Source: an uncultured Clostridia bacterium
GTDB lineage: Bacteria; Bacillota; Clostridia; Christensenellales; UBA1242
Direction of reading: 5' to 3'
NCBI GenBank assembly: GCA_934757865.1
Contig: CAKVLS010000001.1
Span: 62,001-126,000, forward strand
Length of the DNA stretch: 64,000 nucleotides
Shown here in pieces: positions 35,859 to 44,750 of the stretch; within the stretch, counting starts at the first letter, position 1, and every line of letters begins with the position of its first letter. Below the pieces are notes generated by a model, which made no database searches, had not been told where the DNA came from, and saw only the letters and a list, made by a program, of their open reading frames with translations. Position numbers and translations under genes: made by a program.

Positions 35859-36230
35859 ATGACACTTCTATTAACTAAACTAGCAGCATTATTTCTAAAC
35901 TTTGGATCAATGGGATACCTATTCTATAACGAGTCTCAATTCAAAAACACAAGTTATAGCTGGTTGGGACCTATTGCTAAGTTCCTAGATGGCGCTTTGA
36001 TCCCAGTAGTTATCGTAGTTGGTGCTTTGGGTGCTATTTGGATTATTATCCTTGGCGTTAACCTAGCAAGAGCTGAATCTTCTGATAAAGCAACTGAAGC
36101 TAAGAAAAGACTAATAAATGTCGTAATAGCAATTGTTTCTGTTATCATACTTGTATTCTTACTAGCATTCTTTGTATCAAAAGTTCCAGATCTATTTGGT
36201 AGTAACAACAGCAACATCTTTACTGACTAA
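35859..36230 (+). CDS. VirB2/TrbC-like pilin of the T4SS
   Basis: The 123-residue protein has an N-terminal hydrophobic segment (1-22) and two strongly hydrophobic helices at about 44-67 and 86-107, separated by a short basic/acidic loop with ARAESSDKATEAKKR. This is the two-helix topology of VirB2-type pilins. The loop matches the small pilin-like proteins of Gram-positive and mycoplasma integrative elements. There is no enzymatic motif. A strong AGGGGG site and promoter, plus a UUCG-loop terminator 16 bases after the stop, suggest a highly expressed single-gene unit, as expected for a pilus subunit needed in excess. Function is assigned from topology and T4SS context. Confidence 0.72.
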   Translation: MTLLLTKLAALFLNFGSMGYLFYNESQFKNTSYSWLGPIAKFLDGALIPVVIVVGALGAIWIIILGVNLARAESSDKATEAKKRLINVVIAIVSVIILVFLLAFFVSKVPDLFGSNNSNIFTD

Positions 36231-36246
36231 TCAATTGATAAAAAAT

Positions 36247-36274
36247 AAGAGTACCTTCGGGTACTCTTTTTTTG
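36247..36274 (+). terminator. UUCG-tetraloop terminator after the pilin gene
   Basis: AAGAGTACC and GGTACTCTT form a perfect nine-pair stem capped by a C(UUCG)G tetraloop and followed by seven T. This is one of the strongest terminators in the window. Confidence 0.95.
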
Positions 36275-36312
36275 TACTTTTTTAATTTAATATTTTTTAG
36301 CTTGCCGTTTGT

Positions 36313-36341
36313 TTGACTAAAAGTGCTAAAAATGTTTTAAT
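36313..36341 (+). promoter_or_regulatory. Probable promoter of the yfhO-like gene
   Basis: TTGACT (36313-36318) and TTTAAT (36336-36341) are 17 bases apart; a TG one base before the -10 makes it an extended -10. Confidence 0.55.
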
Positions 36342-36359
36342 ACTATATGATTATTATGT

Positions 36360-36382
36360 TTATTAAGGTAACGCCTTAATAA
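36360..36382 (+). promoter_or_regulatory. Hairpin in the yfhO-like leader
   Basis: TTATTAAGG (36360-36368) and CCTTAATAA (36374-36382) are perfect complements around a five-base loop, a few bases before the AGGAG ribosome binding site. It has no T tract, so an operator or translational control element is more likely than a terminator. Confidence 0.45.
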
Positions 36383-36399
36383 CTTATAGGAGAAGAGCA

Positions 36400-39069
36400 A
36401 TGTCAAGAACTAAATCAACCAACTTTGAGATAGAAAAAATAGAGGAGAAAAGACCTCCTCAAACAAAAACAGATACTATTTTTGAGACTAATAAGTTTAT
36501 GAAGGTATTTAAGTGGTTTATACCTACACTTGTAGTCTTTGTTCTACTTATGATTAACTACGCCATCAAAGGTATTGCACCTTTTGGCTCAAAATATATT
36601 TCTTACATAGATATGGAAGTAGGTTATGTGCCAGTCTTTTATAGTATGTGGGACATGGTGCGTGGCGGAGGAAATTTATTCTATAATTTCTTCTTGGGTA
36701 TGGGCTCTAATGTATATGGCTCGCTTGTTATGAATGCAATGTTTTCACCACTTAACTGGTTAGTTATACTTGTCCCTAGAGGTGCTATATCTGCTTTTCT
36801 TAGCTGGTTACTTATCATTAAACTATCACTTATGGCAACTACAATGCTGTATTTTATTCGCAAAGTTTTCAAAAATACAAATACTTATTTGCAACTTTTG
36901 TATAGCATAATGTGGGCGTTTAGTGGTTATGTTTTTGTGCATTTTACTAATATAATTTGGCTTGATAATATTATTATTTTCCCATTTATTTGTCTTGGCA
37001 TCAAGAGAATTTTTGACCAAAACAAAATGGATTTGTACCTTTGGACACTAACTACTTCACTACTATTTAGCTTTTATATTTCTTTTATGATCTTGCTTAT
37101 GGTTATCTTTTGTGGCGGCGCTGCAGTGTACTTTTCTGGAAGATCAAAAGAAGAAAAAAAGAAGATAACAACTAAACTTGTAATAGCTACATTTTTGGCA
37201 TTATTTATATCTTTTGTATCATTTTTGCCAGCTTTTTGGCAGTCTTGGACAAGCTACCGAATAAGTGGTCAGAAGAAGGATATCTTGTATGAAAATACTT
37301 TCTCAAAAGTTGTAACAATACTAATGTCTAGCTTTGCATTTTATGGATTTTTTAGACTTCTTACTAAGTACAAAGAAGATAAAAAGAATATCTTAATGTT
37401 CATAGTTATGGCAGGTTTTACAACTATAACAATACTACTTGAAAGAGCTAATATGCTATGGCATACAGGCAGTTATCAGAGTTTTCCATATAGATTTGCA
37501 TTCGTTCCTATCTTCATAATTATGTGTGGAGGACTTTACTATTTTGATAGATTTTACGCAGAAGATAGCCAAAAACTTGCTCAAAATCCTAAGAAGACCA
37601 ACTGGTCGACATTCCTACTTATTATACCTATTGTAGTAGGTGCAGCTATAATATCTATCGGGGTAGAGTACCCAGCATTCCCTGTATCATTTACACAATT
37701 TTTAGTGTATTTGCTTATAACGTCTCTTGTAGTACTTTTCTTATTCCAGCTATTTAATTACAACAACAAAAAGTTATTATATATTTTCGTTCCAATAGTA
37801 TGTTTTGTAGAAGTTTTTAGCGGTATTTTGGGCTATGTTGGTCAGTGGACTGTCAATCCTGTAAACACTGCTTGCGACAATTACAATGCTATTTATGAAA
37901 ATATAGAGCTTCCTGATAATGATTATAGATATGCGACATATTTTACTAAACCAAGCAATTATTATATGACCAAATATTATAACTATCCTTATGTTATAAG
38001 AAGAACTTCAGTTTCTAACTGGCTACATATCATAAGTGCTGAGCAAGCAAAGTACGCCGCTCAAATGGGTTATACCTCAAGAAAAACATCTATAACAAGC
38101 AGTGGTGCGAACTATTTTGTTAACATGACTAACAACACAAGATATGTGCTTACTGACAAAGTGCTAAGTAGCGAAGTCTATAACTATGTCGCAGAATATA
38201 ATGGCTTCTATGTTTATGAATATAAATATTATTTGCCACTTGGCGGCATTTATGACAAAGCTAATTTGATGGAGAGCATTCCAGAAGAGTACCAAAATTT
38301 TGCCGCAAGCAATTATCTATATAACAATATGTTTGGCAAAAGCGGAGATTTGTTTGAGACTTTAACCTTTACAACTGAAGATTATGATGAAGATAGTGTT
38401 GTTATAAAAGTTACCACTCCAGCTAATAGTCTTGTATATCTTAACAATACAGAAGATGCCGACGAAGAGTGTCAACTATACCTTAATGGAGTATTGACTA
38501 ATTTTTATGTTGGTAATTTAGAGCTTGGATATTTTGATGGCGGTACAATAGAATTAGTTGTAAAAAAAGAATTGGAAGATTTTTATAAAACATTCACCTT
38601 TGCAGCTGTCAATGTAGACAAATTAAAAGACTTAGCAGAGAATAACAATATCGGCAATAATAACTATGTTTCATTTAGCGGGACACATATTAAGACTACT
38701 GTAAATGGGACAGAAGGTAAGAGCATTTTAATCCCAGTTAACTACAATAGCGGTTGGAAGGCTTATATCAATGGTAAAGAAGTCAAAGTCAATAGAGCAC
38801 TAGGAACATTTATGTCACTTGACCTACAAGACGGCGAAAATACCATAGAAATGAAGTTTTCTGTGCCAATGCTAAAGATTGGTTTTATTGTTACTCTTGC
38901 ATCATTACTACTTCTTTTGATTTTGTGGCTAATTAATAAGTTTACTAAATTTGTAGAGAGCAAAATATTTAACAACATCTTCTACTGGGTAGGAGTAGTA
39001 GGATTTGCTATTGCAGGTCTTGTTGTGTATGTAAGGCCACTTGTTCAAACAATCATATATCTAGGCTAA
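36400..39069 (+). CDS. YfhO-family polytopic membrane protein (GT-C-like)
   Basis: The 889-residue protein has a cytosolic N terminus, a long series of membrane helices through about residue 490, a large extracytoplasmic domain (about 490-840), and two C-terminal helices (about 820-845 and 865-885). The first loop contains SKYISYIDMEVGYVPVFY. The family signature region (FYNFFLGMGSNVYG, SPLNWLVILVP) and the late beta-domain with NYNSGWKAYINGKEV, RALGTFMSLDL match bacterial YfhO proteins. Those are thought to use lipid-linked sugars to glycosylate cell-wall polymers or surface molecules. AGGAG precedes the ATG. Its place between the pilin and other T4SS genes is odd and may mean that the secretion apparatus or its surroundings are glycosylated (inference). 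Confidence 0.88.
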   Translation: MSRTKSTNFEIEKIEEKRPPQTKTDTIFETNKFMKVFKWFIPTLVVFVLLMINYAIKGIAPFGSKYISYIDMEVGYVPVFYSMWDMVRGGGNLFYNFFLGMGSNVYGSLVMNAMFSPLNWLVILVPRGAISAFLSWLLIIKLSLMATTMLYFIRKVFKNTNTYLQLLYSIMWAFSGYVFVHFTNIIWLDNIIIFPFICLGIKRIFDQNKMDLYLWTLTTSLLFSFYISFMILLMVIFCGGAAVYFSGRSKEEKKKITTKLVIATFLALFISFVSFLPAFWQSWTSYRISGQKKDILYENTFSKVVTILMSSFAFYGFFRLLTKYKEDKKNILMFIVMAGFTTITILLERANMLWHTGSYQSFPYRFAFVPIFIIMCGGLYYFDRFYAEDSQKLAQNPKKTNWSTFLLIIPIVVGAAIISIGVEYPAFPVSFTQFLVYLLITSLVVLFLFQLFNYNNKKLLYIFVPIVCFVEVFSGILGYVGQWTVNPVNTACDNYNAIYENIELPDNDYRYATYFTKPSNYYMTKYYNYPYVIRRTSVSNWLHIISAEQAKYAAQMGYTSRKTSITSSGANYFVNMTNNTRYVLTDKVLSSEVYNYVAEYNGFYVYEYKYYLPLGGIYDKANLMESIPEEYQNFAASNYLYNNMFGKSGDLFETLTFTTEDYDEDSVVIKVTTPANSLVYLNNTEDADEECQLYLNGVLTNFYVGNLELGYFDGGTIELVVKKELEDFYKTFTFAAVNVDKLKDLAENNNIGNNNYVSFSGTHIKTTVNGTEGKSILIPVNYNSGWKAYINGKEVKVNRALGTFMSLDLQDGENTIEMKFSVPMLKIGFIVTLASLLLLLILWLINKFTKFVESKIFNNIFYWVGVVGFAIAGLVVYVRPLVQTIIYLG

Positions 39070-39148
39070 ATAATTAGTATAGAGTTTAATTTGTAAACAA
39101 TCAAACTTATATCTAAGAGTGATATGCGTGATATCAAAATTATTTACT

Positions 39149-39224
39149 CAAAATATCAAAAATTTTGAGCAATCTAAATAATTATTTGTAAATAAAAGGA
39201 GGTCAAAAGGGCTTCCTTTTTTTG
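39149..39224 (+). terminator. Hairpin and intrinsic terminator after the yfhO-like gene
   Basis: CTCAAAAT (39149-39156) and ATTTTGAG (39164-39171) form a perfect stem without a T tract. It is followed at 39194-39224 by a second stem (AAAGGAGGTC with GGGCTTCCTTT, two G-U) with seven T, which is the likely terminator. Confidence 0.75.
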
Positions 39225-39234
39225 TTTTAATTTC

Positions 39235-39263
39235 TTGCCAATAATGATTTTATGTATTATAAT
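39235..39263 (+). promoter_or_regulatory. Sigma-A promoter of the 805-aa lipoprotein gene
   Basis: TTGCCA (39235-39240) and a perfect TATAAT (39258-39263) are 17 bases apart, 25 bases before the start codon. Confidence 0.7.
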
Positions 39264-39288
39264 AAAATAAATAAAATGAGGAGGAAGT

Positions 39289-41706
39289 ATGAAAAAAGGT
39301 CTAAAAACAGTTCTAGTTAGTTCTCTTTTATTAGTTCCTATGGTTTTTTGTGGTTGCGACAATCCTTTTAGTGATAGCAACAACATAGGCAAAGATAAAT
39401 ATGACCCTATTATTAAACCAGACCCAACTCCAAGTGGTGGCGGAGATAGCGGTAATACTGATACTCCAGAGCCAACTCCAGAACCAACTCCTGAAGATTC
39501 AAGAGTTTATAATCCATACGATTACATTGATAGCGGAATAGAGAATCCTTTTAGCGAGATTACAAGTTCTCTTGCTTATGTTAAGTCTGTTTATAAAAAC
39601 GGCTCTACTAGTATTGACGAAGCAACTATTGCCGCAAGAAAGGTTGCGTATGAGAATGCCTCAGCAAATGTACTTAGAAGACTTACGGCAGAGTATGGGT
39701 TAGGGGCTATAGACATTGATGGTACTCAAGTTGCTCCTCTAAGTAATGTTGGAGTTAAGACATTTACAAGTAGCGGACTTTTGAAAGCTGGCAGTACTGC
39801 AACACAAGCAGAGATAGACCAAATTACATCTGACTTTTTGAAAGCAAAATACATGGTAACGAGAACTGTTAATGGAAGCATGCAATATATGCTTCTATCT
39901 ACAGAGTCGATAACTGATACTGATATTATACCAACGCTTGTATATGATGAGGCACTTAGCGGTGTTAGACTTTCTAATACAACATTTATCCTTAATACCG
40001 TATTTTCAGTAGGACTTACCAATCCTTTAACTACTTCAACATATTTGTTTAATGAGCAAGATGCTTTTTATAAAGTAAAAAATGCAACTACTGGTAAAGA
40101 GTTCTATTTAATATATAACAACAACTTTATTAACAAATTTGCAAACGATAAAGATGGCTATTTTAACCAGATTGTTGATACTCACCGTGACGGCATTAGA
40201 TATAACAAAGTATCTTTGTCAGATTCAACCGACGCGTCAAAAACTGTTTATAACCTAAAGACACTTGCTTGGAATATATGCAAAGACAATAGTTTTACAT
40301 ATACTGGTAGCGATGCAGAAGAGTATGCGACAGCATTTGTTAATGCTTATAAAAAGAAAGTCACTCTTGAGCTTGCTTCGGTTATGACTTTTGGCGTTAA
40401 TAGTGATAAGACTATCAACTTCCCAGACGGCAATGTAAAAGATGGCTATGCTTTTTCGGGTACAATAAAAGATTTTTATGAAGCTGCTAAAGTAGATATG
40501 GGAGCTTACTATGATAGCTACCTAAAATTCTGCTTTACATATATTGAGCATAACGGCTTTGTTTCATATGAGGCTGATGCTATTGCAGAATATTTGACAG
40601 AGCAAATTATTGGCAAAGACATAATCGCACTAGAACAGGCTAGATATAACACAAATGCAACAGGCAAATATCAACACAATTTCAATAGCAATGAAAAAGT
40701 TGAAGTTGATGGTGTAGCAACTGTTAGAAAACTTATTTCGGATTACAAAAACACCAATGTAAGAGCTTTGTCTGATAACAAATCTGAGGTGTTTAGGGCT
40801 ATCAATTATAATAGAGATTTAACTACTCTTGATAGTAATGATATAAATGATGTATTATCTTATAAAATAAGTGGTGCTACGGACTCAAAATATGATACAA
40901 GACAAGCTTTGTTCAAAAATTATCTAAATACTACGTATAGTGCATGTTATAGTTTAGTAGCTGACAGCAGTGATGATATATCTCTAGAATATTGTGATAT
41001 AGATTATGCATATCTTCAAAATGTCACAATAATTGAAGAATCTGTAGAAGAAGACACCGGCGAAGATACAGGAGAGGATACTGGTGATGATTCTACCGAA
41101 AATTATATCACTGATACATACCTTGCAGGAAAACTTCAATCTATTGTAATCTTCCCAAAAGAGGCTATAGATATAAGATATATAGAGATAGGACTAGAAG
41201 CTATACTTAATGAAGGTGATTCGGTTTCTGTTTCTGTAGATTTAAGATATTGCTATAATGGCAGCGTATATTATGTAGAATCTGCATTCCAAGCAGAGGG
41301 CGGAGATGGGGTCTTAACCTCAGAAGAAGCTTTATGTAATTATGAATATTTTTCAGGTTACGATAAGAGCGGTAATGTCGGCAGCGGCCCTAAATTTAAG
41401 GACCAAAACGGCTTAGTTTTGAGTGAAAAATTGTTATCTCTTAAGAATTTTGTTGCTCAAAATGACATTCCAGAACTTAGAAAAGAGAAGCCTTTGATAG
41501 GTACTCAAGTTGGCAAAAAAACTGCTAATTCTAGTGATTATACATATAACCAATTTGCTTCTAACATGGGTGCAAATTATTGTTATGGTGTATATGACAA
41601 AGACTTTATAGAGATTTGTTTCAATATTAAACCTAACTACAAAAATTTTGATACAAATTACACAATAAATGCAAAAGTTGTATCAATATATGGCAAAAAA
41701 TTGTAA
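39289..41706 (+). CDS. Large lipoprotein within the T4SS locus
   Basis: The 805-residue precursor has a signal sequence ending in an FCGC lipobox (lipidated Cys about residue 23). A Pro/Thr/Glu spacer follows (DPTPSGGGDSG, then PEPTPEPTPED), typical of proteins held away from the membrane. The main body (about 85-585) is mixed alpha/beta and Tyr/Asp rich. It contains a short EDTG triple repeat near residues 590-602 and a C-terminal beta-rich domain. I do not recognise a family or catalytic residues. Its place between the pilin/YfhO genes and virB6 suggests an outer-face accessory component of the T4SS, perhaps taking the place of an absent VirB8- or adhesin-like subunit, but that is inference. 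AGGAGG precedes the ATG. Confidence 0.85.
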   Translation: MKKGLKTVLVSSLLLVPMVFCGCDNPFSDSNNIGKDKYDPIIKPDPTPSGGGDSGNTDTPEPTPEPTPEDSRVYNPYDYIDSGIENPFSEITSSLAYVKSVYKNGSTSIDEATIAARKVAYENASANVLRRLTAEYGLGAIDIDGTQVAPLSNVGVKTFTSSGLLKAGSTATQAEIDQITSDFLKAKYMVTRTVNGSMQYMLLSTESITDTDIIPTLVYDEALSGVRLSNTTFILNTVFSVGLTNPLTTSTYLFNEQDAFYKVKNATTGKEFYLIYNNNFINKFANDKDGYFNQIVDTHRDGIRYNKVSLSDSTDASKTVYNLKTLAWNICKDNSFTYTGSDAEEYATAFVNAYKKKVTLELASVMTFGVNSDKTINFPDGNVKDGYAFSGTIKDFYEAAKVDMGAYYDSYLKFCFTYIEHNGFVSYEADAIAEYLTEQIIGKDIIALEQARYNTNATGKYQHNFNSNEKVEVDGVATVRKLISDYKNTNVRALSDNKSEVFRAINYNRDLTTLDSNDINDVLSYKISGATDSKYDTRQALFKNYLNTTYSACYSLVADSSDDISLEYCDIDYAYLQNVTIIEESVEEDTGEDTGEDTGDDSTENYITDTYLAGKLQSIVIFPKEAIDIRYIEIGLEAILNEGDSVSVSVDLRYCYNGSVYYVESAFQAEGGDGVLTSEEALCNYEYFSGYDKSGNVGSGPKFKDQNGLVLSEKLLSLKNFVAQNDIPELRKEKPLIGTQVGKKTANSSDYTYNQFASNMGANYCYGVYDKDFIEICFNIKPNYKNFDTNYTINAKVVSIYGKKL

Positions 41707-41838
41707 AAATTAAAAAATATTTGCAATTTTAGCAACTTTTTTTGAACAAATTATATACAAAATGTAAAAAAAGTGTTAATATAAGTTTAACAATACATGT
41801 GTTACTTACAATAAAAATACAATAAAAAGGAGAAAAAT

Positions 41839-44592
41839 ATGTTAAGACTAGCGTTAAACGGCGGAATCTTATCATCTATTTGGGATGCTATTAAAGCTAT
41901 AGTAACATTCTTTACTAACTTCACAGATATATTGAAAGGTATTTTCCAGGCTACAATCATATACGCATATTCAATATTCTACTATTTGTTTATGAGTATC
42001 TGTTCTATAGTTAACTTCGCCGAAATGTTATTCAAAAAATTAGCAGGCATTGACCCTATCATGACTGATAGAGGCGAGATGAACATACTTGATGTATTTA
42101 TTAAGAGTAATGAGATTTGGGGACTATTTGTATCTATTATCATACTTTCTATAGTTCTTCTATTTATCTTCACTATAGTAGCTGTTATCAAGTCTGAGTT
42201 CTCACTAGATGCTAAGAGCAGTGCAAAAGGACCAATCATCGCAAGATCACTAAAATCTCTTGCTATGTTCCTTATAGTTCCTGCAGTTAGCTTGATGGGT
42301 ATCTATGCAGTTAATGCAATTACAGATACTATCAATAGTATGATGAAGGGTAGTGATGAGACTACTATGGTTAACCAAGTATTCTATGCTATGTCCTATA
42401 ATGCTAACAAAGCTAGAATAAATAAAGAATTTGCGGATTTTATCAACGGCTACAGTAGTAGAAATGGCGGTAAATACGCAAACGATAATGGTGGTGCCTT
42501 TAAGGGCAGCCAAGATCAGATTGCATATCAAATTGATATGGCCTTTAAGGGAAACTTAAAATGCGAATATAAATATAAGTGGATTTCATTCCCACTAGAT
42601 ATGATAGAGGCGCAGGACTTCTCGACTCTGTTTATGCCGGTTATAGGATCTCGTAGTACATATAGTATATGGGATATAACTCAGGTTAACTTGTACTTTA
42701 GTGTACTTGATATGGATTATATTGTAGGACTAGGTTCTGCACTAGTAATCACTTATATGTTGCTTTCTATGTGTGTAGTACTAGTTAAGAGAATATTTGA
42801 GATAGTAATATTACTTCTACTAGCCGCACCTATGATATCTCTTGCTCCACTAGATGGTGGTTCTGCAAGTAAATCATGGCAAAAAGAGTTTATTAAGAGA
42901 GTAATTGCTATAGTAGCTCCAGTATTTGCTATTAACATGTACTTTATCATGATCCCACTATTCTCTAAGATTACATTATTTAATCCTGTAGGTAGTTTGG
43001 GTGCTGTAGGTGCTATTAGTTTGTCTAATGTAGGTTCTATTGGTACAGTTGCAGCTGTATATGCTACATATGATACATTATTCCAATTATTACTAATCTG
43101 CGTAGGTATGAGCGTTGTTAAGACAGCTTCAGCTCTACTATGTAACCTACTTGGCATTCAAGATTTACTAAAAGAAGGCCATGAACAAACAAAGAAAGCT
43201 GTAGGTACAGTAGCTGCAGTAGCAGCAACAGTTGCTACTGGTGGCGCAGCAGCTGGTGCACTTGTTGGTAAGATGAAAGCTGGTAGCGGTGCAAAAGCTG
43301 CTCAAAAGAATTATGATCAAGCTTTAGCTTCAGGTGATCAAGGTAAAATTAACGAAGCAAAAGCTCAATTAGATTCTGCAAACCAAAGAAAATCAGATGC
43401 TAACGACTTGTTTAAGGACAAGGGCGCTGCTATGATGGAAAGAGTAGCTCCAGATGTTTATAAAGGCTACAAAGATGTTAAGTCTACTGTAGAAAATAGA
43501 AATAAGACTAAGAAACAAAAAGAAGATGAGGATGAGGTAAAAGCTCAAGAAAGAAAAGAGAGAGCTGCAAAAGCTGTTGAAGAAAACAAAAAGCAGAAAT
43601 CTCTTAAGAAAGCTCATCAAGATCAAGCTTACAGATATGAGCAAGCAGTTGCTCAAGACACATCATTCGATGACAACGGTCTAGGACATGAAATGGATGG
43701 CTATGTAAATAGAAATGAAACCCGTGGTCAAAGATGGAAGAAGGGTGGCTCAGGCGAACAAGGTCTAGAAGCTGCTAGAAAGAATTACGAAGCGACTCAA
43801 GAGCAAGTTCAAGTTGGCACTACAGCAAATGGTACTCCTATTTATGAGACAAGAACAAAAGCTGGAATGGAGGGCGTTGCAGACAAACTTCTACAAGTTA
43901 TTCAAGCTCTTGAAGGTGATAAGAATAAACTAACTACAGCAAGACAAGATACTTCATTGGCATTAAAGGCTGGAGATGCTAAGGGCGCTAAGTTTACTGG
44001 CGAAACAGTTAGAAAAGAAGATGGTTCATATGAAGTTACTGCAGGCAAAACTGTTAGCGTTCAAAAACCTGCTACACCTCCAACAACTCCATTGGAAAGT
44101 GGTGTAAAAGGTGTTGGCAAGGGCATTGAAATTGCAAATGCAGCATTAACCCTAGGTACTGGAGAAATCTCTGCCCAAATTGTTAAAGGTGTTGCTGGAG
44201 CAGTCGCTGAAGATTACAAATTGGGTAAAGGAACTTCTGATAAGAATTACGAAGCTTCTGGTAAGATTGGAGAATCTGTCGCAGCTGCTAACAAGTCATT
44301 GCTTGATAAGACTACAGAGGTTCAAACAATTGCTGAAGAACCAGATTCAAATGATCAAATGTCTGAACAAGTTGAGAAGGGCTTGAAAGAAGCTTCTACT
44401 GAACTTGCTAATGCAATCAAGGAAGCATTGTCAAGAGGTAAATTACCAATTGATGGTATGGCTAAGTTGACTGGTCAAATGGAGCAATTTACTAAACAAT
44501 TTATGAATGCTCAAAAGAATGATCAATCTGCCCAAGCTATGATTGATGCTATTACTGAATTGAAGAAGACTTTGAAAGATTTGACCAAGTAG
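41839..44592 (+). CDS. virB6: VirB6/TrbL-like T4SS channel protein with long soluble tail
   Basis: Residues 1-450 of this 917-residue protein contain about seven to eight hydrophobic helices, including an N-terminal amphipathic segment and the paired helices VSIIILSIVLLFIFTIVAVI and LVITYMLLSMCVVLVKRIFE. The VKRIFEIVILLLLAAPMISLAPLDGG stretch is the hallmark of VirB6/TrbL-type inner-membrane channel proteins. Residues about 455-917 are hydrophilic and Ala/Lys/Glu-rich with coiled-coil character (RNKTKKQKEDEDEVKAQERK), then low complexity. Canonical VirB6 is under 400 residues, so the tail is a large extension, probably cytosolic. It is followed by a strong terminator, so virB4 uses its own promoter. 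Confidence 0.88.
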   Translation: MLRLALNGGILSSIWDAIKAIVTFFTNFTDILKGIFQATIIYAYSIFYYLFMSICSIVNFAEMLFKKLAGIDPIMTDRGEMNILDVFIKSNEIWGLFVSIIILSIVLLFIFTIVAVIKSEFSLDAKSSAKGPIIARSLKSLAMFLIVPAVSLMGIYAVNAITDTINSMMKGSDETTMVNQVFYAMSYNANKARINKEFADFINGYSSRNGGKYANDNGGAFKGSQDQIAYQIDMAFKGNLKCEYKYKWISFPLDMIEAQDFSTLFMPVIGSRSTYSIWDITQVNLYFSVLDMDYIVGLGSALVITYMLLSMCVVLVKRIFEIVILLLLAAPMISLAPLDGGSASKSWQKEFIKRVIAIVAPVFAINMYFIMIPLFSKITLFNPVGSLGAVGAISLSNVGSIGTVAAVYATYDTLFQLLLICVGMSVVKTASALLCNLLGIQDLLKEGHEQTKKAVGTVAAVAATVATGGAAAGALVGKMKAGSGAKAAQKNYDQALASGDQGKINEAKAQLDSANQRKSDANDLFKDKGAAMMERVAPDVYKGYKDVKSTVENRNKTKKQKEDEDEVKAQERKERAAKAVEENKKQKSLKKAHQDQAYRYEQAVAQDTSFDDNGLGHEMDGYVNRNETRGQRWKKGGSGEQGLEAARKNYEATQEQVQVGTTANGTPIYETRTKAGMEGVADKLLQVIQALEGDKNKLTTARQDTSLALKAGDAKGAKFTGETVRKEDGSYEVTAGKTVSVQKPATPPTTPLESGVKGVGKGIEIANAALTLGTGEISAQIVKGVAGAVAEDYKLGKGTSDKNYEASGKIGESVAAANKSLLDKTTEVQTIAEEPDSNDQMSEQVEKGLKEASTELANAIKEALSRGKLPIDGMAKLTGQMEQFTKQFMNAQKNDQSAQAMIDAITELKKTLKDLTK

Positions 44593-44620
44593 TACTTAAA
44601 TAACAATCAATTCAATAAAA

Positions 44621-44649
44621 AGAGTGAACTAATAGTTCACTCTTTTTTA
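44621..44649 (+). terminator. Intrinsic terminator after virB6
   Basis: AGAGTGAAC and GTTCACTCT are perfect complements around TAATA, followed by six T. Confidence 0.92.
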
Positions 44650-44667
44650 TTATTTTTGTTTATTTAT

Positions 44668-44696
44668 TTGCTGTTTTTTTAGAAGTATATTATAAT
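44668..44696 (+). promoter_or_regulatory. Sigma-A promoter of virB4
   Basis: TTGCTG (44668-44673) and a perfect TATAAT (44691-44696) are 17 bases apart, giving a leader of about 50 bases. Confidence 0.7.
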
Positions 44697-44750
44697 ATTT
44701 GTATAATTAGTTAAATTATGTGTTAATTTAATTTTGTAGGAGTATTTTTT

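Noticed and set aside
44180..44386. 68-aa plus-strand open frame inside virB6
   Set aside because: It is an out-of-frame shadow of the virB6 tail with no independent ribosome binding site.
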